Below, one piece after another: positions 26,037 to 35,655 of a stretch of DNA of 64,000 nucleotides. The position numbers were made by a program, and so were the translations under genes. Source of the DNA: Variimorphobacter saccharofermentans (GTDB taxonomy: Bacteria; Bacillota; Clostridia; Lachnospirales; Lachnospiraceae); assembly GCF_014174405.1 (NCBI RefSeq), contig NZ_JACEGA010000001.1:1579001-1643000 (forward strand). The letters are read 5' to 3'. The notes under the pieces were generated by a model. The model was not told the DNA's origin. It was given only the letters and a program-made list of their open reading frames with translations, and did no database searches. Position 1 is the stretch's first letter. Each line of letters opens with the position of its first letter.

Positions 26037-26139
26037 AAGAAAGATATCGGAATAATCTATGAAACGAACACACTTTATGGAATACACACGAAGAAACTGG
26101 CAATAATAAGGTTAAGCTTAATATTGGAGTGTGAATAAA

Positions 26140-26496
26140 GTGGTTATTAAACGAGGAGATATCTTCTATGCGGATTTAAGACCGGTAGTCGGATCCGAAC
26201 AGGGTGGTGTCAGGCCGGTTCTGATTATTCAGAATGATACAGGAAATAAACATAGTCCTACTGTTATATGTGCGGCCATTACATCAAAAATGAATAAAGC
26301 AAAGCTTCCTACCCATGTGGAGCTGGATGCTGAAAAATATGGTATTGTAAAGGACTCCGTTATTTTACTGGAGCAAGTCAGGACTATTGATAAATCAAGA
26401 CTTAAGGAAAAAGTCTGTCATTTGGATCGGGATGTATTAAAGAAAATTGATAAGGCACTTATCATTAGTTTTTCTTTAGATACATATTTCAGATAA
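26140..26496 (+). CDS. mazF: MazF/PemK-family endoribonuclease toxin
   Basis: About 118 residues, close in layout to Bacillus EndoA/Ndo[33 protein letters not shown], and the catalytic-side segments [16 protein letters not shown] and [17 protein letters not shown]. It cleaves single-stranded mRNA at short motifs in characterised relatives. GTG 26140 is preferred over GTG 26131 because GGAG lies ten bases upstream and the protein then begins VIKRGD like its relatives. The usual MazE-type antitoxin gene between alr and mazF is absent: only 103 bases separate them, with no plausible antitoxin frame. It is probably cotranscribed with alr. Confidence 0.9.
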   Translation: MVIKRGDIFYADLRPVVGSEQGGVRPVLIIQNDTGNKHSPTVICAAITSKMNKAKLPTHVELDAEKYGIVKDSVILLEQVRTIDKSRLKEKVCHLDRDVLKKIDKALIISFSLDTYFR

Positions 26497-26528
26497 TTAC
26501 ATGAGGATAAAGGAGAACGGAATTAATT

Positions 26529-27887
26529 ATGGATAATGACAATCCCATATCAGGAATAGTTAGTATCATCCTCTTAATTATAGTGAATGCTGTGGTTTCC
26601 GGAGCAAAAGCATCACTACTTCATATCAATGAAAATAGTGTTAGAAAGAAAGCGGAGGCAGGGCATAAGCGTGCAGGTAAATTAATCAAAATGCTTGACA
26701 AGTCAGCTAATTACTTGAATGTGTTTGATCTGCTATTAAGCTTTACAAATATAAGTATTGGTATGATCTATTTTTCTCGGGTTTTATCTGGAACTGAGAC
26801 AACCCTTATGAAAAGCAATTTTTTTAATGCATATAGTTATCTAAAACCAGTCTACATCATAGTAACTTCAATTATATTGGTACTGATTACAGTTTTATTT
26901 GGAATTGTATTACCTAAAAAAATCGCGATAAAACATGCGGAGAATACGATTTATCCAATGATAGGATTAATTCAGCTGATTGGTTTCGTGGTGTATCCGT
27001 TTTCATGGATACTAGAAAAAACAATGAATCTGCTTCTTAGGATAGTCGGAATAAAACCTTCAGAGTTAGCGGATAGTGTGACAGAGGAAGAGATATTATC
27101 CATCGTAAATGAAGGGCATGAACAGGGAGTATTTGATGCCGGTGAGGCGGAGATGATATCGAATATTATTGAGCTGGATGATAAAGAAGCAAGAGATATT
27201 ATGACCTACAAGAAAAAAATCGTAGCAGTAAATTCTGAGATGTCAGTGGAAGAAGCACTTAAGTTCATGCTTGCTGAAAAGTATTCAAGGTATCCCTTGT
27301 ATGAAGGCAACAGGGATAATATAATTGGAATTCTTCACATGAAGGATGTAATCAGCGCATACATATCAGAGGAGTTAAGAAGTAAATCCCTGAGAGAAAT
27401 TGCAAGAGAACCCTATTTTGTTCCTGACACACAAAATATTAATATATTATTTCATGATATGCAAACGAAGAACATTCATATGGCAATTGTGATTGATGAA
27501 TATGGACAGACTGCCGGGTTAGTTGCATTAGAGGATTTCCTTGAAGAAATCGTCGGTAATATTAATGATGAATATGATATTGATGAAAACATGGTGATAG
27601 CTGCGGATGAACATAGCATCACTGTGAATGGATCAATCAGATTAGAAGAGTTGTCGAAAGATCTGGAGATTGAGCTTAATAATGAAGATTTTGATACATT
27701 GAACGGGCTTCTAATTTCCCTATTAGACCGAATTCCAGGAGATGGAGAACAAATTTCCTTAGATTATCAAGAATATCATTTTGATATACTGGAAACCAGT
27801 AATAATATGATTCAAAAGGTAAAAATCTCAAAATTACCTGAGGAAACTACCACAGAAGATGGTCAGGAAGCAGAAGAACCGGCATGA
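26529..27887 (+). CDS. CNNM/CorC-HlyC family membrane protein with CBS pair
   Basis: 452 residues in three parts: an N-terminal DUF21/CNNM membrane domain with about four hydrophobic segments (about 5-190), two CBS domains (about 210-335; YSRYPLYEGNRDNIIGILHMKDV, HMAIVIDEYGQTAGLVALEDFLEEIVG), and a CorC_HlyC C-terminal domain (about 350-435). Relatives take part in magnesium or cobalt export or in its control; older annotation calls them hemolysins. The last 15 residues are acidic. The ribosome site AAGGAGA is unusually far (13 bases) from the ATG, so translation may be modest. A strong hairpin follows the stop. Confidence 0.88.
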   Translation: MDNDNPISGIVSIILLIIVNAVVSGAKASLLHINENSVRKKAEAGHKRAGKLIKMLDKSANYLNVFDLLLSFTNISIGMIYFSRVLSGTETTLMKSNFFNAYSYLKPVYIIVTSIILVLITVLFGIVLPKKIAIKHAENTIYPMIGLIQLIGFVVYPFSWILEKTMNLLLRIVGIKPSELADSVTEEEILSIVNEGHEQGVFDAGEAEMISNIIELDDKEARDIMTYKKKIVAVNSEMSVEEALKFMLAEKYSRYPLYEGNRDNIIGILHMKDVISAYISEELRSKSLREIAREPYFVPDTQNINILFHDMQTKNIHMAIVIDEYGQTAGLVALEDFLEEIVGNINDEYDIDENMVIAADEHSITVNGSIRLEELSKDLEIELNNEDFDTLNGLLISLLDRIPGDGEQISLDYQEYHFDILETSNNMIQKVKISKLPEETTTEDGQEAEEPA

Positions 27888-27899
27888 TAATACTACAAA

Positions 27900-27944
27900 A
27901 GAGGTCCTTACTAATAGTCAAATGACTATTTCGTAAGGACCTCT
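27900..27944 (+). terminator. Hairpin terminator after the CorC-like gene
   Basis: A 12-bp stem AGAGGTCCTTAC / GTAAGGACCTCT (27900-27911 with 27933-27944) plus an inner 8-bp stem AATAGTCA/TGACTATT. A short T-rich tail follows. A second hairpin, GTTATACAGC / GCTGTATAAC, lies at about 27948-27973. Confidence 0.65.
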
Positions 27945-28125
27945 CTTGTTATACAGCAGGGGAGCTGTATAACTATAGCGTATAATAGGGTGGGAGTAGA
28001 AAGTGTTTTATCACTGTCTATGTTCATAGTTTAAAGTGAAAATGTGTCGATAATGTGTTGATTTTATTAAATAAGAGTTAAATTAGAAAAGAAATTATAA
28101 AATTATTAGTATCAAGAGAACTAAA

Positions 28126-28162
28126 AGAGGGTGTTCAATGGTTTATACCTTGAACACCCTCT
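28126..28162 (+). terminator. Hairpin upstream of the YesM/YesN unit
   Basis: A 13-bp stem, AGAGGGTGTTCAA with TTGAACACCCTCT (28126-28138 with 28150-28162), loop of 11. The tail CTTTGATATTT is a weak T-run. It may end an upstream transcript or attenuate the operon that follows. Confidence 0.5.
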
Positions 28163-28191
28163 TTGATATTTATAATGTAGGGAGGAGGAAA

Positions 28192-28452
28192 ATGAAAATT
28201 ATTCATTTACTAGTTATTAGTATAAATGGTATATATGATAAAACTATGGATAGAATAAAGACTTTTTGTGAACAAATTGGTTCATTTTTATGTCAATTTA
28301 CGTATATTGGTAGGAAACATACATACTTACTATATTTTATTCGCTTGCATATCAGTGTCTCATTGTGTAAAATGAAGATGCGGATTTTTGTAGGTTATTT
28401 GTACTATATGAAGATTGTAAAGGATATTTATGGTGAAAATGACGTTAAATAA
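28192..28452 (+). CDS. Small ORF with a strong ribosome site, unknown
   Basis: An 86-codon frame beginning MKIIHLLVISING at ATG 28192, directly after GGAGGAGG (28181-28188). Its end overlaps the histidine kinase start by 23 bases. The peptide is basic and rich in I, Y, K and C; a weak hydrophobic stretch occurs at YLLYFIRLHISVSL. I do not recognise it and it may be a leader frame that couples translation into the kinase gene, or chance. The same frame runs back to ATG 28138, but that codon lies inside the hairpin stem at 28126-28162 and has no ribosome site. Confidence 0.3.
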   Translation: MKIIHLLVISINGIYDKTMDRIKTFCEQIGSFLCQFTYIGRKHTYLLYFIRLHISVSLCKMKMRIFVGYLYYMKIVKDIYGENDVK

Positions 28453-30235
28453 TTTTAAAATAAGAACCAAGCTTCTGTTAATATATTTCTTCTGTGTCTT
28501 GATGCCCCTCATATTCACAGATGGAATCATACTTTATTCTATTCAGAGAAATGCCAGACAGGATCAGCTTACAGCATTAAAGGATGCAATGAAGCGTTTG
28601 GAGTATAATTTGGATGAAATAGTAAATGGAAGTATTCTGTTTACCCACAACTTGTATACCGATCAGCTTTTAAATGATTTTCTAAACCATCAGTATAGTA
28701 GTAGTCTTGACTATTACTATAATTATACAATGATGCAAAGAAATAACAGCCTAAGTTATAATTATAACTATGGCATACTTACGAAAATAGAGATTTTTGC
28801 AGACAATGATACGCTGTTAAGCGGAGGAAAAATATCCTCTTTAAATAAGGTGAAGAATTCACAGTGGTATCAGTCCTTTATGAAAAGTGGAGAGGATGTA
28901 TTTCTCTATACCTATTATGATGAGATGAAGAAGAAAATCCCCGGCAGTGGCTCTAGTAGGACAATAAGTATTATTCGAAAACTAGATCATTTTGGATACA
29001 ATGGTATTGAGAAGATTTTAAAGATTGATATTGATTATAATGTAATGCTGCAGGATGTTTTAAATGAAAAGATAGATGGGCAAATCTATGTTAGAAACAA
29101 AGATTATATTCTGTTCTCCAATCTTCCAAAGGATAATAGTGTGAAGGAATATATGAGTGCTCGCGTACTAGATGAGGTTAAGCCTACTATTTCCAGAACC
29201 TTTCAGATTGGACGTCAGGATTGGGAGATAGTGATAGTAACTAAGGAAAAACCATTCTGGAGCATTATTTTTGAGAATAAGGAAGTTATTATTCTTATAT
29301 TACTGAATATTGCATTGCCTACATTATTGATATATCTGGTTGGAAAGTCAATAAGCAAGCGTTTATCCATGGTAGCTGCCTATATCGGAAAGGTGGAACA
29401 GGAGCAGTTTGAAGTGATATCCTGTCAAGAGGGCGATGATGAAATTGGCAAATTAATTCGCAATTATAATATGATGGTTCTAAGGATTAAAGACCTGATT
29501 GAAGTAGTATTTAAAGGTAATGCTGAAAAACAAGCATTGGAGCTTTCAAAAAAGCAGGCAGAGCTGAAAGCCATACAGAGTCAGGTGAATCCACATTTTC
29601 TATATAATACCTTAGAGACTATTCGTATGCGTAGTTTGATAAAAAACGAAGACGAAACAGCGGATATTATTGGAGAATTAGCTGTGCTGTTCCGTAAAAG
29701 TATGAATTGGGGATCTGATTTTGTTACGCTCAATGAGGAAATGAGCTTTATAGAGAAATATATTAAAATTCAAAAATACCGGTTTGGTGATAAAATCAAA
29801 TACTATCACTATGTCATGGAAGAATGTAAGAATTATTATATACCCAAATTATCAATCGCTACATTTGTTGAAAATGCTTGTATCCATGGAATTGAGGCTA
29901 TGTCCACTGAGGGTGTAATCTCTATAACGATTACTCAGAATTCAGAATTTCTTAATATTGAAATATCTGATAACGGAAAAGGCTTTGAGGATCAGGAGTT
30001 AGAGCAATTAAGGTGGTCGTTTGAGCATGCGGATAATAAATTATTAAATGAATCCAAGAGTACCGGAATGTTAAATGCATTCCTGCGACTAAAGATGTTT
30101 TGCGAGGGTAAATTGTCTTTTGAAGTTGATAGCTCCATTGACAATGGAACGGATATTACAATTCAACTTCCGCTACAATATGTAATCACTAATATGGATC
30201 AAAAGGATGGCAAGGAGGATATAACGAATGATTAA
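28430..30235 (+). CDS. Sensor histidine kinase, YesM type
   Basis: 601 residues. A first membrane helix (about 15-37), an extracellular sensing region of about 245 residues rich in Tyr and Asn (about 40-280), a second helix (about 285-304), a HAMP segment (about 305-358), then the LytS/YesM kinase core: H389 in SQVNPHFLYNTLETI and an ATPase domain with ENACIHG and SDNGKGF. It phosphorylates the response regulator encoded next (eight-base overlap). Such pairs sense extracellular sugars or oligosaccharides and switch on neighbouring ABC importers, here the binding lipoprotein and two permeases. AAAGGA sits five bases before ATG 28430. Confidence 0.92.
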   Translation: MVKMTLNNFKIRTKLLLIYFFCVLMPLIFTDGIILYSIQRNARQDQLTALKDAMKRLEYNLDEIVNGSILFTHNLYTDQLLNDFLNHQYSSSLDYYYNYTMMQRNNSLSYNYNYGILTKIEIFADNDTLLSGGKISSLNKVKNSQWYQSFMKSGEDVFLYTYYDEMKKKIPGSGSSRTISIIRKLDHFGYNGIEKILKIDIDYNVMLQDVLNEKIDGQIYVRNKDYILFSNLPKDNSVKEYMSARVLDEVKPTISRTFQIGRQDWEIVIVTKEKPFWSIIFENKEVIILILLNIALPTLLIYLVGKSISKRLSMVAAYIGKVEQEQFEVISCQEGDDEIGKLIRNYNMMVLRIKDLIEVVFKGNAEKQALELSKKQAELKAIQSQVNPHFLYNTLETIRMRSLIKNEDETADIIGELAVLFRKSMNWGSDFVTLNEEMSFIEKYIKIQKYRFGDKIKYYHYVMEECKNYYIPKLSIATFVENACIHGIEAMSTEGVISITITQNSEFLNIEISDNGKGFEDQELEQLRWSFEHADNKLLNESKSTGMLNAFLRLKMFCEGKLSFEVDSSIDNGTDITIQLPLQYVITNMDQKDGKEDITND

Positions 30236-31835
30236 GGTATTGATAGTAGATGATGAGCCTTTTATCCGTCAGGGACTAAAGATATTAATTAACTGGAATC
30301 AGTACGGGTTTGAAGTTGCAGGGGAGGCAGCTAACGGAAAAGAAGCAGTAGAACTAATGAAAAGCAATGTGTTTGATTTAGTTATTACCGATATAAAAAT
30401 GCCGCAAATGGATGGATTGGAGCTGATAGAATATACTAGGGAGCATTTATCAGGTAAAGTTGGATTTATTATCTTAAGTGGTTTTTATGAGTTTGATTAT
30501 GCCAAAAAAGCAATCCGTTTTGGTGTTGTGGATTATGTATTAAAACCGATTCAAAAGGATGAATTAGTACGGGCTCTGGAGGATTATAAGGAACGATATT
30601 ATGCAGCAAAGGAAAGTCAGAGAAAGCTGGAATACTCTGAGAAAATATTGCTGGATCGTAGCATTTGCAATCTGGTTAACGGAAATTATATTGAGGAAGA
30701 CCTGATGTATGTAAAAAATAACATATTAGGAGATATCGGTATTCGCTATATTAGTATAGAGTATGATGTGGCAGATGATACATTTATGAATTTAACCAAT
30801 GAGGAAAAGAAAAGAGCAACAAGCCTTCTATATAATATACTAAGGGATTGCCTTGGTGATAACTGGTATCATATATATAAGGAAATGAATAATTACGATG
30901 AAGATTATTCGGTAGGTTTTATATATGTAAAGAAAATTGCAGAATTGGCAGGAATGAACGAAAAAGAATATATAAACTGGCTTTATGAAAAAATCACTGA
31001 GAGGATAAAATATAAACTGGTTTTGTTTATCGGACAAAAAGTGGACAAGCTGGAGACAATTTCAGAATCATATAAATCTGCCACCATTGCAAAGGCTTTT
31101 CGAAAGTTTTCTAAAGAGAAAGATATCTCTTATTATGATGAGATTCAGGAAAATACCATTACCAACAAAAGCTACTTTGATAAAGAGGTAATGGATGTTC
31201 TAATACGAGCAATTGAGGAAAATGATATGGAAGGAATCAATCGTCAGATTGAAGTATTATATAAGCACCTTAAGGAGATGGTTGTGGAGCCTGATATTAT
31301 TAAAATAAACTTGGATTATTTAATTTATAATTTAATTCATATCGCAAAGGAATTGGATCCGGACAGTGATCAGGAAGAGGTTTATAAAATGATTAGTCAG
31401 GGTGGCTACAAACAGTTTGTTGTGAGAGGAAGTATAAAGCATTTTCAGGAATTCGCTATAGAATTCTCCAATTATCTGAGTCAGATTAGGCAACATGCAT
31501 TTGGAGGAGTTTTAAGTGAGATAGAGAAAGAAATTACAGAGCATTATATGGATAATCTGACATTAAAGTCATTAAGTGAAAAGTACTATATTAATAGCGC
31601 TTATCTGGGCCAGATATTCAAGAAGAAATATGGCAGTTCCTTCAAGGATTATTTGAATAATTATCGTATCGAGCGAGCAGCAGAATTACTAATTCGTTCT
31701 GATGATAAAATTTATCTGGTATCCTCAGCTGTCGGTTTTAACAATACAGATTATTTTATCAGTAAGTTCGTTCAGCAGAAAGGAATAACGCCTCTTCAAT
31801 ATCGTAAGCAGTTCCTTACAGCAAAACGAAGTTAA
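30228..31835 (+). CDS. Response regulator, YesN type (receiver + AraC HTH)
   Basis: 535 residues. N-terminal receiver with acidic pocket VDDEP (residues 8-11), phospho-acceptor D55 in VITDIKMPQ and K in VDYVLKPIQ; a long middle region (about 130-420); and a C-terminal AraC-type double helix-turn-helix (about 430-530: LTLKSLSEKYYINSAYLGQIF, VSSAVGFNNTDYFISKF, GITPLQYRK). It starts eight bases inside the kinase gene. The likely target is the promoter of the downstream transport genes at about 31.9-32.1 kb. Confidence 0.93.
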   Translation: MIKVLIVDDEPFIRQGLKILINWNQYGFEVAGEAANGKEAVELMKSNVFDLVITDIKMPQMDGLELIEYTREHLSGKVGFIILSGFYEFDYAKKAIRFGVVDYVLKPIQKDELVRALEDYKERYYAAKESQRKLEYSEKILLDRSICNLVNGNYIEEDLMYVKNNILGDIGIRYISIEYDVADDTFMNLTNEEKKRATSLLYNILRDCLGDNWYHIYKEMNNYDEDYSVGFIYVKKIAELAGMNEKEYINWLYEKITERIKYKLVLFIGQKVDKLETISESYKSATIAKAFRKFSKEKDISYYDEIQENTITNKSYFDKEVMDVLIRAIEENDMEGINRQIEVLYKHLKEMVVEPDIIKINLDYLIYNLIHIAKELDPDSDQEEVYKMISQGGYKQFVVRGSIKHFQEFAIEFSNYLSQIRQHAFGGVLSEIEKEITEHYMDNLTLKSLSEKYYINSAYLGQIFKKKYGSSFKDYLNNYRIERAAELLIRSDDKIYLVSSAVGFNNTDYFISKFVQQKGITPLQYRKQFLTAKRS

Positions 31836-32093
31836 CAAATTAGAAATACAATTTATGTAAAAATTATGCTTTTCATCATGATTTCAGTAAACCTGTCTAA
31901 TATTGTTTGTGCTAATTGCTGTCATTATTAAATGTTGTAATAATTATTATAGTAAATGTGCATACTTAGATATATAGTTTTTTGTATTTAAACTATACTT
32001 CCTACATTGTTTATTTTGTAAACAAATGTTAGAATTAGATTAACCAATAGCAATACGAAGTCAAGCATTGGTAAAATAGTATAGGGAGGAAAT

Positions 32094-33851
32094 ATGATGA
32101 AAAAAATCAAAACATTGATTACTCTTATTTTAGTGATCTCAATGTTGTCTTCCATTATGGTTGGTTGTGGTAAGAAAGAAGAAACCAACAATAATCAAGG
32201 AACAACATCTCAGACTGAGGACACTAAAAAGGATGACGCAGCTGCTCAAGATGATAAGACAGCAGATAGCGATACTCCTGCAGAAATCAAACAATTTACA
32301 ATGTTTAATGCAGTACCTGGAACTGAAGTTCCGGATGATAACAGATTATTAAACGTTATCAAAGAAAAAACTGGAGCATGGGCAAAGGTTACATGGCTTA
32401 CCGGACAGACAGCAGAAGAGAGAATCGGTGTAATGATAGCAGGTGGAGATTATCCTGACTATATTACAGGTTCTACTGGTACAGCAGCTTTATTAGAAGC
32501 AGGCGCATTAATTCCGATTGATGAATATTGGGATGATTATCCGAATATTAAGAACTATTTATCAGAAGCTGAATGGAATAAGTGCAGACAGGCAGATGGT
32601 CATATTTACTGGATTCCTCAATTCGGTATTATCCAAGGAAAAGATGCTGCTACCTATCATTGGGACGAAGCATTCTGGATTCAGAAAGATGTTCTTATCT
32701 GGGCTAACTTCCCTAAGATCAGAACTATGGATCAGTACTTTGATTTAATTGAAGATTATTTAAAAGCTCATCCTACCACAGAAGATGGTCAGGAAACAGT
32801 TGGTTTCTCCATGAGTACAGAAGACTGGAGATACTTCGGTATCGAAAATCCTCCGTTGTTCTTAATGGGTTATCCTAACGATGGTGCTTGTATCGTAGAT
32901 CCTGAAACAGAAACAGCAATTGACTACAATACAATACCGGAAGCAAAAGATTATTACAAGAAAATGAACGAAGCATGGAACAGAGGCTTAGTTCATCCTG
33001 AAACCTATACAATGTCATACGATCAGTATATCGCTTTATTATCATCAGGTAGAGTATTAGGTACACTTGATCAGATGTGGAACTTCAATACTGCTCAGGA
33101 AGCATTAATTACAGCAGGTAAGCCTGGTAAGACTTATGTTCCGCTGCCTATTACCTTCTCCGAGGATATCAAGGATAGATGGCATAGTCCTTCTGCACTT
33201 GACGTATCCAACGGTTTATCAATTACAACAAGCTGTAAGGATATTCCTGGCGCTATGAAATTTATGGATGACCTTCTTTCCCCTGAAATCATGACCTTAA
33301 GAAGCTGGGGTGAAGAAGGAAAAGATTACATGGTTGGCGAAGACGGTGTGTTCTATAGAACTGAGGAACAGATTGCAAACTCAAACAACCAGGATTGGGT
33401 AACAGATAACTTAGTAAATGGTGCATATGCATATTTCCCTCACTATGAAGGAATGCTGGCTGATGGTATCAATACACAGGATCCTAAGAATCAGCCTAAT
33501 GAATTCTACAACTCCTTATTTGATGTAGAAAAACAACTTCTTGATGGATATGGTTATAAGACCTTCCTTGACTTCTTAAGTTCTGACGAAGAAAATGAAC
33601 CTTGGTATCCGATGTGGTCCTTTACTAACAACTGGACTAACGATACTCCTGAAGGTTTAGCAAAAACAAAGATCACAGAGTTAAAGCATAGCTGGTTACC
33701 TAGAGTTATGATGGCTCCAGCAAATGAATTTGATGCTTTATGGGATGAATATCAGGCAACTTATAAAGAAGAGGTAGATGTTGATGCATATCTTGATGCA
33801 TTAACTACCGAAATTCGTCGTAGAGCAGCAGTTGCACGTGGCGAAGAATAA
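32094..33851 (+). CDS. Extracellular sugar-binding lipoprotein (LplA/YtcQ-like)
   Basis: 585 residues, a family-1 type solute-binding protein. A lysine-rich start and hydrophobic stretch lead to the lipobox MVGC, with the anchor Cys at residue 25 (24 if ATG 32097 is used). A charged, Asp/Gln/Thr-rich linker (about 28-65) precedes the globular domain. Aromatic residues typical of oligosaccharide binding are frequent (WAKVTWLTG, IPQFGIIQGK, YWIPQ). Codon use is optimised compared with neighbours, which suggests high expression. Partners are the two permeases downstream; no ATPase gene is present, as usual for this class, which uses a shared MsmX-type ATPase. Confidence 0.9.
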   Translation: MMKKIKTLITLILVISMLSSIMVGCGKKEETNNNQGTTSQTEDTKKDDAAAQDDKTADSDTPAEIKQFTMFNAVPGTEVPDDNRLLNVIKEKTGAWAKVTWLTGQTAEERIGVMIAGGDYPDYITGSTGTAALLEAGALIPIDEYWDDYPNIKNYLSEAEWNKCRQADGHIYWIPQFGIIQGKDAATYHWDEAFWIQKDVLIWANFPKIRTMDQYFDLIEDYLKAHPTTEDGQETVGFSMSTEDWRYFGIENPPLFLMGYPNDGACIVDPETETAIDYNTIPEAKDYYKKMNEAWNRGLVHPETYTMSYDQYIALLSSGRVLGTLDQMWNFNTAQEALITAGKPGKTYVPLPITFSEDIKDRWHSPSALDVSNGLSITTSCKDIPGAMKFMDDLLSPEIMTLRSWGEEGKDYMVGEDGVFYRTEEQIANSNNQDWVTDNLVNGAYAYFPHYEGMLADGINTQDPKNQPNEFYNSLFDVEKQLLDGYGYKTFLDFLSSDEENEPWYPMWSFTNNWTNDTPEGLAKTKITELKHSWLPRVMMAPANEFDALWDEYQATYKEEVDVDAYLDALTTEIRRRAAVARGEE

Positions 33852-33891
33852 TATGAATCATAAGTTTCTAAGATAGATTCGTCTTTCATAC

Positions 33892-33931
33892 AATAGGGTG
33901 TCTTAAAGAAACGGATTTAAGGCACCCTATT
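33892..33931 (+). terminator. Hairpin between binding-protein and permease genes
   Basis: A 16-bp stem with one G-T pair (33892-33907 with 33916-33931) beginning AATAGGGTGTC and an 8-nt loop. No T-run follows. Such a hairpin after a binding-protein gene commonly stabilises or partly terminates the message, so that the binding protein is made in excess over the permeases. Confidence 0.6.
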
Positions 33932-34013
33932 ATTCATGAAATATACGCAATTTGATGTTGGAAATAATGAACAAATAGATGTTCTTTTTATAAAGTTAGA
34001 CTGGAGGCATTGT

Positions 34014-35642
34014 ATGAAAAAGCGTAAACCATATTATATTATTATAGCTGTGTTATGTTTTGCATCTATAATTAATATATTTATTCCCTACTTAAAGCTT
34101 CCTGCCAGAGAACCGGTGAATGATGGTCATGTTTTAAACCTTGAAGAAGCAGCATTAGAGAGTCGTATTATAAATAAGATAGCGAAAGAAGAGGGCTTTA
34201 AAAGGTCCGTAATATATGGTGTTGCAAAAGATATATTAAAAGGGAAAGAATTTGAAGTTATTGTGGAAGACTTAGCAGAAGACGAATACTACATAGTGGA
34301 TGTTGTATCTTCTGCCATAGATAATAAAATAGCTGAATTACAGAATATTGACGATTATAATGAATCAGAGTATTCCTTCTTAGGCATAATTAAATTATCG
34401 GCCTCGATTATTAAGCATTTAGAACGGGATGTTATTGATGCAGTTATCGTTATAATATGTACAATCGTAACGGTTGTTTTAACGCTTATAGCTGGAATTT
34501 ATATGTGGATTACCAAAGGTATGAAGCAATATAATGTGGTTAGAAGATTAGCTTTTGCTGCAGTAATATTATCTGCACTTGGATTAATTAGTTCAAACTC
34601 TATTAGTATTGGAGCATTGCAGGTTGAAAATTTTTATTCAAAGAACTGGGGTCCAGGCTTCTTTGTAATAATCATTATAAATGCTACTGTCTTTCTTCTG
34701 GCTACCATCGCATCTTATCATGAAAAGGTAGAAGGTTTTGTAACATGGAGAATGGTAGTAAGACAGAAGCAGCTTATTCTTATGGCTATACCATTTGTTA
34801 TTTATGCGTTAATTTTTAATTATGGACCATTAGCAGGCTGGGTAATGGCATTCCAGAAATATAAACCCGCTGCAAAAGATCAGTTGTGGGTAGCCTGGGA
34901 TAAGTTTAAGTTTTTGTTCTCGAACAAAGAGTTTATTGGTGTATTTCGAAATACAGTTGCAATGAGCTTGATTAACTTAGTATTTAGCTTTGTATTTTCC
35001 ATTGCATTTGCTTTGTTATTGAACGAGGTAGTAAATAAGAAGGGTAAGAAAATTGTACAGACCGTATCTTATCTGCCTCACTTCCTATCATGGATTATTG
35101 TAGCAGGTATTGTAAGAGATGTTCTATCCATGGAGACAGGTATCATCAATGATTTGTTGTTAAGAACCTCACTCATCGATTCTCCTATCAACTTCTTTGC
35201 AGATCCTAAGTATTTCTGGTGGATCATTGGATTTGCAGTGGTTTGGAAGGAGACAGGATGGAACAGTATTATATATCTCTCAGCAATAACATCCATAAGC
35301 CCGGATCTTTATGAAGCGGCTTCCATTGATGGTGCAGGCAGATTTAAGAAAATGCTTCATATTACCCTGCCCGGTATAAAGCAAACAATATTTGTATTGC
35401 TGATCATAAATCTGGGTATGATTATGAACTCCGGCTTCGAAGCTCAATATTTGTTAAAAACAGACTTAGTAGAAAAGACTGCAGACGTAATTGATATCTT
35501 CGTATTGGATTATTCCTTTGGTGCAGGAATTGACTTCTCCCTGGGTACCGCTGCCGGTATATTTAGGAGTGCTGTTAGTATCATTTTAATATTCCTCGCG
35601 AACCGTGCAACTAAAGCTGCTGGTCAAGACGGACTTTTCTAA
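34014..35642 (+). CDS. ABC sugar permease (LplB-like) with N-terminal membrane extension
   Basis: 542 residues from ATG 34014, where GGAGG lies six bases upstream; the frame extends to 33936 without a site. The C-terminal 290 residues are a normal LplB-type permease: RQKQLILMAIPFVIYALIF, EAASIDGAGRFKKMLHITLP (the EAA coupling loop) and late helices. In front are about 245 residues not found in ordinary LplB proteins (about 300-320 aa): one membrane helix (about 7-25), an extracellular charged region (about 30-135) and three more helices (about 145-250). This N-terminal part is either a fused sensor or assembly domain or an unusual family variant. It pairs with the next permease. Confidence 0.85.
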   Translation: MKKRKPYYIIIAVLCFASIINIFIPYLKLPAREPVNDGHVLNLEEAALESRIINKIAKEEGFKRSVIYGVAKDILKGKEFEVIVEDLAEDEYYIVDVVSSAIDNKIAELQNIDDYNESEYSFLGIIKLSASIIKHLERDVIDAVIVIICTIVTVVLTLIAGIYMWITKGMKQYNVVRRLAFAAVILSALGLISSNSISIGALQVENFYSKNWGPGFFVIIIINATVFLLATIASYHEKVEGFVTWRMVVRQKQLILMAIPFVIYALIFNYGPLAGWVMAFQKYKPAAKDQLWVAWDKFKFLFSNKEFIGVFRNTVAMSLINLVFSFVFSIAFALLLNEVVNKKGKKIVQTVSYLPHFLSWIIVAGIVRDVLSMETGIINDLLLRTSLIDSPINFFADPKYFWWIIGFAVVWKETGWNSIIYLSAITSISPDLYEAASIDGAGRFKKMLHITLPGIKQTIFVLLIINLGMIMNSGFEAQYLLKTDLVEKTADVIDIFVLDYSFGAGIDFSLGTAAGIFRSAVSIILIFLANRATKAAGQDGLF

Positions 35643-35655
35643 GGGAGGGATGAAA

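Noticed and set aside
26059..26106. A 15-codon frame between alr and mazF as a remnant antitoxin
   Set aside because: It has no ribosome site, is far too short, and shows no MazE-like pattern.
28138..28191. Start of the small frame at ATG 28138
   Set aside because: That ATG lies inside a hairpin stem and has no ribosome site; ATG 28192 after GGAGGAGG is far better.
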